Of a stretch of 5,882 nt of DNA, positions 1 through 4,011 are shown in pieces (within the stretch, counting starts at the first letter, position 1; the number at the start of each line of letters is the position of its first letter). Below the pieces are notes generated by a model. That model had not been told where the DNA came from and searched no databases. It saw only the letters and a list, made by a program, of their open reading frames with translations. This DNA comes from Chloroflexota bacterium (GTDB lineage Bacteria; Chloroflexota; Dormibacteria; Dormibacterales; Dormibacteraceae): assembly GCA_005879675.1 (NCBI GenBank), contig VBJE01000026.1:3295-9176 (forward strand). Direction: 5' to 3'. The translations under genes and the position numbers were made by a program.

Positions 1-294
1 CGGCTGGCAAGCCTGGAGGTCCCAGACAAGCCGGCGCGGGTGAACTCGACCTTCGTCCCTGACGTCTGGCTCGAGCCTGCGCTGGTGGTCGAGGTGCTGG
101 CCGACGAGATCACGCCGAGCCCGCGCCACACGGCCGGGATGACTGCGGACCGGCCGGGATTCGCGCTCCGCTTCCCCCGGATCGTCTCGCTGCGAACCGA
201 GGACAAGAAGCCCGAGGATGCCACGACCGTCCGCGAGGTCCGCGAGATGTTCGAGCAGCAGCGGCGGCCGGGCGGTCGAACCGCCGGCGCTTAG
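1..294 (+). CDS. ATP-dependent DNA ligase, C-terminal end (partial)
   Basis: Only the last 97 residues are present; the frame is open to the left edge, so the start is outside the window. The product would seal nicks in duplex DNA using ATP through a ligase-adenylate intermediate. What is visible is the C-terminal OB-fold part: a VWLEPALVVEVLADEIT strand, then SPRHTAG, then the ALRFPRIV...RTEDKKPEDATT segment. The last matches conserved motif VI and the tail of ATP-dependent DNA ligases of the archaeal-like LigB and LigD ligase-domain groups. The catalytic lysine domain is not visible, so I cannot tell a stand-alone ligase from the ligase domain of a larger LigD protein. The last 20 residues are an ordinary charged tail. 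The gene converges with the small gene at 306-476, with 11 bases between the stops and no terminator-like hairpin. Confidence 0.88.
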   Translation, partial: RLASLEVPDKPARVNSTFVPDVWLEPALVVEVLADEITPSPRHTAGMTADRPGFALRFPRIVSLRTEDKKPEDATTVREVREMFEQQRRPGGRTAGA

Positions 295-305
295 GCCCGG
301 TTCTG

Positions 306-476
306 CTACTCGTCCCTGTCGTGCCCTTTCTCGTTGTGATGCTTCACGACCGTGGCCGCCGCGATCGACTTCGCACGCTTGGTCGAGCGCCCCTGCTTGA
401 GCTCGCTCTTCTTGATGTGCTCGTACATCCGCTGCTCTTTGTCGCTCACGCTCGGCAGATGTTGCTTCTGTGGCAT
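306..476 (-). CDS. Small charged conserved-type protein, 56 aa
   Basis: A 56-residue soluble, basic and highly charged protein with no signal peptide or membrane segment. The core SDKEQRMYEHIKKSELKQ (residues 11-28) followed by STKRAKSIAAATVVKH (31-46) suggests two short helices. It resembles small bacterial proteins with a QYEHIKE...A.EIAA.TVNK pattern, which databases often call 'plasmid stabilization protein' without functional proof; this likeness is from memory. The start is ATG at 474-476, because AAGGAGGT lies 7 bases upstream (complement of 484-491). The same frame opens further upstream with a TTG at 530 that lacks such a site. Codon use matches the neighbours. It is 50 bases downstream of the membrane-protein gene on the same strand and may be co-transcribed with it. 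Its role is unknown. Confidence 0.72.
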   Translation of the reverse strand: MPQKQHLPSVSDKEQRMYEHIKKSELKQGRSTKRAKSIAAATVVKHHNEKGHDRDE

Positions 477-483
477 CGTCTGC

Positions 484-491
484 ACCTCCTT
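484..491 (-). promoter_or_regulatory. Perfect Shine-Dalgarno site of the 56-aa gene
   Basis: The minus strand reads AAGGAGGT here, fully complementary to the 16S rRNA 3' end, with 7 bases before ATG at 476. It fixes the start of the small gene and argues that this short frame is translated. No convincing -35/-10 pair is seen in the 50 bases between it and the upstream gene. Confidence 0.8.
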
Positions 492-526
492 ATCGTCTAA
501 AACGCGTAGCCAGAGCCGATCTGCCC

Positions 527-1147
527 TCAATCGACGTCGTCAGGCGCCTGTCGCGCCTCCACGCACGCAAACTCCAATGGAACAGCGAGTTCTCGAACGA
601 TGAGGTCGACGATCTCGCGAGCGGCCTCACTGACCGATGACATGAGGTTGACATCGACCATGGGCAAGAGCGGCGCGGAAGCTGTGGGGATCTTTGGGCC
701 CGAGCGCGCCAACGACCCTAAGCCGCCCGACGCCAGTCTCGACTCGCCACCCTCCCAGTTGTAGACGCCGATGATCCGTATCCGCCCGGGACGGCCATCG
801 GTCACCACGAACACCTCGTCGGTGCTCCCTCGTCCACCGGGCCAGACCCCTCGCTCCAGCAGAACCGACCTGACCGCAAGCCGGGAAGATTCCGACCTGC
901 GACCTTTGATGAAACCCCGCTCGAGGATCCAGGCGTGGCTGTTCTGGTAGAGGATGATCGGCACGACGATCGCTGCGAAGAGACCAACCATGAAAGCAAA
1001 ACCGCCCAGACGGTCGAATGCATTGTTGAGCCCAAAGAGCAGGACCACCGGGACGCTGACAACGACCAATGAACCGAGGCACCCGAGGAGAACGCGACCG
1101 GGCCAGGGCATAGAGAGCAGCAGGCCACCAGCCGCCAAGCGCTGCAC
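527..1147 (-). CDS. Unrecognised protein with two membrane segments, about 206 aa
   Basis: Hypothetical protein; I do not recognise a family. From the GTG start at 1147 it has a short N-terminal stretch and two hydrophobic segments at about residues 18-40 and 48-67, separated by a short polar hairpin (NNAFDRLGG). A soluble C-terminal domain of about 130 residues follows, with alternating strands (EVFVVTDGRPGRIRIIGVYN) and a helix near the end (VSEAAREIVDLIVREL). By this pattern it is a small inner-membrane protein with most of its mass on one side. The start is uncertain: there is no Shine-Dalgarno before GTG 1147 or before ATG 1111 (residue 13). The frame stays open upstream to the TGA that ends the lipoprotein gene (1238-1240), offering only non-standard starts such as CTG at 1178-1180. 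Third-position G/C preference supports it as a real gene, probably co-transcribed with its neighbours. Confidence 0.6.
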   Translation of the reverse strand: MQRLAAGGLLLSMPWPGRVLLGCLGSLVVVSVPVVLLFGLNNAFDRLGGFAFMVGLFAAIVVPIILYQNSHAWILERGFIKGRRSESSRLAVRSVLLERGVWPGGRGSTDEVFVVTDGRPGRIRIIGVYNWEGGESRLASGGLGSLARSGPKIPTASAPLLPMVDVNLMSSVSEAAREIVDLIVRELAVPLEFACVEARQAPDDVD

Positions 1148-1237
1148 CCTGTAGTTCGAAAGAAGACGAACCTCTTCCAGGGCCCGATTCTGGCAGGCGA
1201 GGCGACCGGTGTCCTGATGCTTGACGAAACGGCCGTC

Positions 1238-1786
1238 TCAGCCGATCTGCGCACCCGACGGGGAGACGACGTACCACGGCCCGCCGAAGGCGTCGATTCC
1301 CTGGCCCGTGACCTGGCCCGGCTGCTTGTCGGCGATGAAGTAGTAGAGGGGGTGCCCGGCGTACGTGACCTCGGTGGTGCCGTCCTTGCGCGTGGTCGTG
1401 CCGAGCAGGGAGGCGTTCACTCCGGCTCCAGCCTGGGGCGTTCCCTTCGTCAGCACCGGCGGCCAGTTCTGGACGCAGCCGGCGCTGTTGCAGTTCGACG
1501 TCGTGCCGGAATCGGCGACGAAGAGGTAGAGGGTCCTGCCGTTCGCGTCGACCAGGATCTGACCCAGCCGGCTGCTCGCGGCCTTGATCGTCGTCCCGGC
1601 CGCTGCCGGGCTCGAGACTGGGCTCGAGGTAGGACTCGGATAGGTTGAGACCGGGGCCGTGGACGGCGACGGGCTGGTGGCCGCTCCGTAGTAACCACCA
1701 GATCCAGATCCAGATCCAGATCCGCAAGCCGCGAGCACCAGCGCCGCGGCAACGATCGCCCCCGTGATCACAAGTTTCGAAACCAT
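1238..1786 (-). CDS. COG4315-type secreted-repeat lipoprotein
   Basis: A 182-residue predicted lipoprotein, anchored outside the cytoplasmic membrane. Residues 1-20 form a signal peptide (a Lys, then a hydrophobic run), and the lipobox LAAC puts the lipidated cysteine at 21. A GS repeat and a Ser/Pro/Thr-rich linker follow (22-62). The folded part has two copies of the repeat known as 'secreted repeat of unknown function' (PF03640): ILVDANGRTLYLF with C99, C104 and a WPP motif (108-110), then VTYAGHPLYYFIADKQPGQ ending in GGPWYVVSPSG. C99 and C104 could form a disulfide or bind a metal or heme, which is unproven. The start is ATG at 1784-1786, with GGGAG 9 bases upstream; a longer frame reaching 1939 would overlap the divergent MarR gene and bury the signal peptide. 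Members of this family have no settled function. The divergent MarR gene suggests regulation. Confidence 0.85.
   Translation of the reverse strand: MVSKLVITGAIVAAALVLAACGSGSGSGSGGYYGAATSPSPSTAPVSTYPSPTSSPVSSPAAAGTTIKAASSRLGQILVDANGRTLYLFVADSGTTSNCNSAGCVQNWPPVLTKGTPQAGAGVNASLLGTTTRKDGTTEVTYAGHPLYYFIADKQPGQVTGQGIDAFGGPWYVVSPSGAQIG
1698..1723. repeat. Hexamer microsatellite inside the lipoprotein gene
   Basis: CCAGAT is repeated four times in tandem (1698-1721) with a partial fifth copy. On the coding strand it encodes the Gly-Ser run directly after the lipidated cysteine. The six-base unit keeps the frame whatever the copy number, so slippage would only change linker length. Confidence 0.85.
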
Positions 1787-1840
1787 CTCCCTGAGCTCCC
1801 TTTCCCGAAATCCATTGCGGACGAGATACACCAACCAAAG

Positions 1841-1864
1841 AATCTCGCTCTCGAGAGAGTTATT
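1841..1864. promoter_or_regulatory. Interrupted palindrome, probable MarR operator
   Basis: A perfect 10-base palindrome CTCTCGAGAG (1848-1857) is flanked by further symmetric positions: C1846/G1859 and AAT (1841-1843) against ATT (1862-1864). This gives a 24-base dyad with three mismatched pairs. It lies in the gap between the divergent lipoprotein and MarR genes, just upstream of the MarR -10 element. MarR dimers usually bind imperfect palindromes of this size in their own divergent promoter region. What is seen is the symmetry and position; binding is inferred. Confidence 0.5.
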
Positions 1865-1892
1865 CCTATACTTGCACCCACATGGCGGACAA
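1865..1892 (-). promoter_or_regulatory. Weak candidate promoter for the lipoprotein gene
   Basis: On the minus strand TTGTCC (complement of 1887-1892) and TATAGG (complement of 1865-1870) are separated by 16 bases, each matching consensus at four of six positions. Transcription would begin around 1858, inside the palindrome, giving a leader of about 70 bases. It is a modest match only. Confidence 0.25.
1867..1872 (+). promoter_or_regulatory. -10 element of a leaderless MarR transcript
   Basis: TATACT matches TATAAT at five of six positions. Transcription would start around 1879-1880, two or three bases before ATG 1882, and no Shine-Dalgarno is present. The mRNA is therefore probably leaderless. 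No good -35 hexamer exists; its place is occupied by the palindrome. Confidence 0.5.
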
Positions 1893-2385
1893 GGATTGGA
1901 CTGACGCTCTCCTCGATCGGCTGGCCGCGACCCATTCACGGAAGGAGATCGAGGCCTACCAGGTGACCGCGCGCATCTCGCGCGCCGCCCTCCACATCGC
2001 GCGGCACCAGGACGAGGTGTTTGGGCGGTTCGGGCTCAACCGGGGCGAGGTCGGGGTCCTTGGAGCGCTGCTCCTGGCGGGTTCGGGCCCGCAGCTGTCG
2101 CCGACGCAGCTGTTCAAAGGGCTGATGCTCTCGTCAGCCGGGATCACGAGCCGGCTCGACCGCCTCGAGCGGCGTGGTTACGTGAAGCGCGCCCGCCACC
2201 CACGCGACCGCCGCGGGGTGCTGGTCGAGCTCACCGACGCCGGCCGGAAGGTCCTGGAGCAGGCGGTGACGGCTGACGCCGGCGGCGAGCAGGAGCTCCT
2301 GACGAGCCTGTCCAGGCAGGACCAGCGAGCTGTCGCCGCGCTGCTGAAGAAGCTCCTTGCGGGTCTGGAGCCGCCTGGTCAGTGA
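1882..2385 (+). CDS. MarR-family transcriptional regulator
   Basis: A 167-residue cytoplasmic regulator of the winged helix-turn-helix MarR family, close to the family's usual 140-170 residues. An N-terminal dimerisation helix covers about residues 18-48. The winged helix spans about 50-125, with the probable recognition helix at LSSAGITSRLDRLERRG (83-99). The wing ends in the typical basic DRRGVLVELTDAGR (109-122). A C-terminal helix (about 140-162) completes the dimer interface. Such proteins usually repress genes for efflux, redox enzymes or phenolic catabolism and release DNA on binding a small aromatic ligand or on cysteine oxidation. This one has no cysteine, so ligand sensing is more likely than thiol sensing. 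It diverges from the lipoprotein gene across a palindrome and ends 4 bases from the convergent oxidoreductase gene. Likely targets are itself and the lipoprotein gene (inference). Confidence 0.9.
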   Translation: MADKDWTDALLDRLAATHSRKEIEAYQVTARISRAALHIARHQDEVFGRFGLNRGEVGVLGALLLAGSGPQLSPTQLFKGLMLSSAGITSRLDRLERRGYVKRARHPRDRRGVLVELTDAGRKVLEQAVTADAGGEQELLTSLSRQDQRAVAALLKKLLAGLEPPGQ

Positions 2386-2389
2386 CGGG

Positions 2390-3364
2390 CTAGCTGACGG
2401 TGACCGTGATCTTGCCTCGCGCGTGCCCCTCGCCGAGGTAGCGAAAGGCTTCGCCGATCTGGCTCAGCTCGTAGCGGCGGTCGATCACCGGCTTCAGCTT
2501 TCCCTCCGCCATGAGGTCGCGTAGGAACTGCAGGTCTTCGGTGGTGATCCTGGCGATGAAGAAGACCACTCTGCGCTTCGACCCCACCGACGCCAGGCGG
2601 ATCGCGATCAGCTTGCTCACGGGCCCGAGCAGGGCATTCCCTTTCGGCGCTCCCACCATGACAAGGGTCGCGTCCGGCTTCAGCACCCGCCGGCAATCCG
2701 ACCATCGTCTGCTCCCGGCGATGTCGACCATGAGGTCGTAGGGCTCGCCGTCGCGCGCGAAGTCGTCCTTCGTGTAGTCGACGACCCGGTCCGCGCCGAG
2801 CGACCGGACCAGCTCCACGTTGCGGGTGCTGCAGACCGCGGTGACGTCGGCGCCCAGGGCTTTGGCGATCTGCACGGCAAACGTACCCACGCCGCCAGAA
2901 GCACCGTTGATCAGGACCCTCTGGCCGGGCTGAAGCCGCCCGTGGTCGCGAAGCGCCTGGAGCGCCGTGACGCCGGCGACGCCCACGCTCGCGGCTTCCT
3001 CAACGCCCACGTTCTCTGGTTTCGAGACGATCCCGCGATCCTGGCGGACGGAGACGTACTCCGCGAACGCCTGGCTGGTGGCGCCGAAAACCTCGTCGCC
3101 GGTCTTGAAGCGGGTGACGTTCTTGCCCGTCGATTCGACCGTGCCCGCGAAGTCGTTGCCGAGCCGCTCGTCTTTCGGCCGCCGCAGGCCGAAGGCTGGG
3201 CGCGCGATCAACGGGGTGCCGGTGAGCGCGTGCCAGTCCGCGGGATTGACGGACGTGGCGCGGACCCGGACCAGCACGTCGTCGTCGCCGACGGCCGGCT
3301 TCTCGACCTCCTCGATGCCCAGGACGTCGGGCGGGCCGAAGCGCCGATACACGGCGGCCTTCAT
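2390..3364 (-). CDS. Zinc-free MDR oxidoreductase (quinone oxidoreductase/alcohol dehydrogenase type)
   Basis: A 324-residue cytoplasmic enzyme of the medium-chain dehydrogenase/reductase superfamily. The N-terminal GroES-like domain (about 1-125) shows SVNPADWHALTG (38-49), GNDFAGTVESTGKNVTRFKTGDEVFG (69-94) and AFAEYV. The Rossmann domain (about 126-260) contains INGASGGVGTFAVQIAKALGA (152-172), the nucleotide-binding loop. A closing segment EGKLKPVIDRRYELSQIGEAFRYL completes the catalytic domain. The cysteine and histidine zinc ligands of classical alcohol dehydrogenases are missing, as in zeta-crystallin/QOR proteins, which reduce quinones or enones with NADPH. The actual substrate cannot be read from sequence. 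The start is ATG 3362-3364, which fits the family N-terminus (MKAAVYRRFG). It has no clear Shine-Dalgarno and sits 15 bases behind the AbrB-type gene, which suggests an operon and possibly coupled translation. Confidence 0.9.
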   Translation of the reverse strand: MKAAVYRRFGPPDVLGIEEVEKPAVGDDDVLVRVRATSVNPADWHALTGTPLIARPAFGLRRPKDERLGNDFAGTVESTGKNVTRFKTGDEVFGATSQAFAEYVSVRQDRGIVSKPENVGVEEAASVGVAGVTALQALRDHGRLQPGQRVLINGASGGVGTFAVQIAKALGADVTAVCSTRNVELVRSLGADRVVDYTKDDFARDGEPYDLMVDIAGSRRWSDCRRVLKPDATLVMVGAPKGNALLGPVSKLIAIRLASVGSKRRVVFFIARITTEDLQFLRDLMAEGKLKPVIDRRYELSQIGEAFRYLGEGHARGKITVTVS

Positions 3365-3379
3365 CCGGCGGCTCGGGGC

Positions 3380-3562
3380 CTAGGAGGCTCGGCGGTGGTT
3401 CTTGGCCTGCTGTAAGGGAACCACGGCGACCGGCTTCAGGACGATCGCCCCGCGTTGGACCTCGACCTCGAACAGGGCCTCGTCGCCCAGTCCCAGAGAT
3501 CGCCTGACGTCGGCCGGGACCGTGACCCGCCCAGCAGGGTTCATGGAAACGATGCTTCGCAC
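3380..3562 (-). CDS. AbrB/MazE/SpoVT-type DNA-binding protein
   Basis: A 60-residue protein made almost entirely of one swapped-hairpin AbrB domain. SIVSMNPAGRVTVPADVRRSLGLGDEALFEVEVQRGAIVLKPV (residues 3-45) has the family's GRVTVP turn, the helix before LGLGD, and the closing strand GAIVLKP. These proteins dimerise and bind DNA, either as transition-type regulators or as antitoxins. No toxin gene (MazF, VapC or other) is adjacent: the next gene downstream is the oxidoreductase. The GTG at 3560-3562 is chosen because a good promoter puts the transcript start about three bases before it, giving a leaderless mRNA; there is no Shine-Dalgarno. ATG 3542-3544 is the alternative and would trim six residues, including part of the first strand. 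It probably binds the repeated TTGACT boxes in its own promoter region (inference). Confidence 0.82.
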   Translation of the reverse strand: MRSIVSMNPAGRVTVPADVRRSLGLGDEALFEVEVQRGAIVLKPVAVVPLQQAKNHRRAS

Positions 3563-3571
3563 GCGGGCCCA

Positions 3572-3600
3572 AGCATACAGGCGAAACGACTCTCAGTCAA
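3572..3600 (-). promoter_or_regulatory. Promoter of the AbrB-oxidoreductase operon
   Basis: On the minus strand, -35 TTGACT (complement of 3595-3600) and -10 TATGCT (complement of 3572-3577) are exactly 17 bases apart. The predicted start is about 3565, so the GTG at 3562 is at or almost at the 5' end of the mRNA. Confidence 0.6.
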
Positions 3601-3623
3601 TCTGACTACTTGACAATTTGACT
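3595..3623. promoter_or_regulatory. Cluster of AGTCA/TGACT boxes between divergent promoters
   Basis: AGTCA-ATC-TGACT (3595-3607) is a perfect inverted repeat. It is followed by TTGACA (3610-3615) and TTGACT (3618-3623), so four half-sites lie within 29 bases and overlap both -35 elements. The AbrB-type protein encoded next door is the natural candidate to bind here; binding is inferred. Confidence 0.4.
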
Positions 3624-3639
3624 GGGCGGCGGATATGCT
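3610..3639 (+). promoter_or_regulatory. Strong rightward promoter of the leader RNA
   Basis: A perfect -35 TTGACA (3610-3615) and a -10 TATGCT (3634-3639) are separated by 18 bases; transcription should start near 3646. It diverges from the AbrB promoter, with the two -35 hexamers 9 bases apart. It is the best rightward promoter I see upstream of the RtcB-type gene. Confidence 0.6.
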
Positions 3640-3649
3640 CCCGAGTGTC

Positions 3650-3745
3650 ATGAGGAGAACGGGCCAACGTTATCCCGCGGGGAAATGCACAGCCGGCATG
3701 CCGGCTTTCGTCGTGCGGGACCAGGCCTGGAGTCTCTTCGTGTAA
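3650..3745 (+). CDS. Possible 31-aa leader peptide
   Basis: ATG 3650 is only about four bases from the predicted transcript start and opens a 31-codon frame ending TAA at 3743-3745. There is no Shine-Dalgarno, so translation would be near-leaderless, as suggested for the two regulator genes nearby. The peptide is basic at its start (MRRTGQR) and has single Cys (13) and Trp (27) codons. The frame ends inside the GTCTCTT hairpin, and codons 24-26 cover the candidate antiterminator strand. A ribosome finishing it would therefore mask that strand and favour termination. No homologue is known to me; it may be a chance frame. Confidence 0.3.
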   Translation: MRRTGQRYPAGKCTAGMPAFVVRDQAWSLFV

Positions 3746-3762
3746 CTCGAAAGAGACCGACC

Positions 3763-3795
3763 AAGGGCCTGGCGACGCCAGGCCCTTTTTCTTTT
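3763..3795 (+). terminator. Strong intrinsic terminator
   Basis: A perfect 11-base-pair stem, AAGGGCCTGGC (3763-3773) with GCCAGGCCCTT (3777-3787), closes a GAC loop and runs into TTTTTCTTTT (3786-3795). The T-tract lies only on the right side, so it ends rightward transcription. It lies about 220 bases before the RtcB-type start. Confidence 0.88.
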
Positions 3796-3854
3796 GTCCG
3801 GAAAGCAGCAGCACATTGAAACCCGAATAGGCATGGCAAGCCAATGATCTTTCT

Positions 3855-3976
3855 CCTCCCCATTTTTGGGGAGGTGCCGGCGAAGCCGGCGGAGGTTGTC
3901 CTCCCCATTTATGGGGAGGTGCCGGCGAAGCCTGTCCTCCCCATTTATGGGGAGGTGTCGGCGAAGCCGACGGAGG
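3855..3976. repeat. Three-copy double-hairpin repeat array
   Basis: The unit starts with hairpin 1, CCTCCCCATTTATGGGGAGG, then TG, then hairpin 2, CCGGC-GAA-GCCGG, then CGGAGG. Copy A is 3855-3895, with ATTTTT in the first loop. Copy B is 3900-3932, with hairpin 2 cut short by a 9-base deletion relative to A. Copy C is 3936-3976. In copy C hairpin 2 is GTCGGC-GAA-GCCGAC, with both partners of one pair changed, so the stem is kept. Unit starts are 45 and 36 bases apart. It resembles the REP-like GC-rich palindromic repeats found between genes in many high-GC bacteria. The array ends 35 bases before the RtcB-type start codon, so it would form part of its 5' leader. Confidence 0.85.
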
Positions 3977-3997
3977 GGCGGTGAAGCATATTTCAAT

Positions 3998-4005
3998 AAG
4001 GAGGT
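3998..4005 (+). promoter_or_regulatory. Shine-Dalgarno of the RtcB-type gene
   Basis: AAGGAGGT with 6 bases to GTG 4012 fixes that start. The repeat array just upstream carries CCTCC several times, which is complementary to the GGAGG of this site. Confidence 0.85.
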
Positions 4006-4011
4006 AGAAAC

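Larger units (their letters stand above)
3646..3795 (+). ncRNA. Structured leader or small RNA ending in an intrinsic terminator
   Basis: About 145-150 bases lie between the promoter and a terminator. Visible pairings are: TCCCGC (3673-3678) with GCGGGA (3715-3720), enclosing the perfect palindrome AGCCGGCATGCCGGCT (3691-3706); a hairpin GTCTCTT/AAGAGAC (3732-3738 with 3751-3757); and the terminator hairpin. CCAGGCC at 3721-3727 is identical to part of the terminator's 3' arm (3778-3784) and can pair with its 5' arm (GGCCTGG, 3766-3772). It matches no riboswitch class I can recall. It could be a cis-acting attenuator for the RtcB-type gene 220 bases downstream of the terminator, or a free small RNA. 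A possible 31-codon frame lies within it. Confidence 0.5.

Noticed and set aside
627..1838. Open frame of 403 codons on the minus strand
   Set aside because: It overlaps the lipoprotein and membrane-protein genes in another frame, is rich in Arg, Gly and Pro, and turns the hexamer tract into an IWIWIWIW run. The lipoprotein frame has a signal peptide, lipobox and family repeats, so this one is a shadow.
2379..2398. Terminator between the convergent MarR and oxidoreductase genes
   Set aside because: GTCAG and CTGAC can form only a 5-base-pair stem with a long loop and no T-tract.
3380..3562. Toxin-antitoxin pair
   Set aside because: Only the AbrB/MazE-like half is present; both flanking regions lack a MazF, VapC or other toxin frame.
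3646..3795. Known riboswitch, T-box or Y RNA
   Set aside because: I could not match the conserved cores of TPP, cobalamin, SAM, glycine, c-di-GMP, ZTP or guanidine classes, nor a T-box sequence or a clear tRNA-like T-arm. A covariance-model search against Rfam would settle this.
3855..3976. CRISPR array
   Set aside because: The three units are nearly contiguous, with no unique spacers of constant length, each forms two hairpins, and no cas gene is visible.
3800..4000. Separate promoter for the RtcB-type gene
   Set aside because: TTGAAA at 3816-3821 has no -10 at 16-18 bases, and CATATT at 3988 would start transcription inside the Shine-Dalgarno. No acceptable pair was found, though weak or alternative-sigma promoters cannot be excluded.
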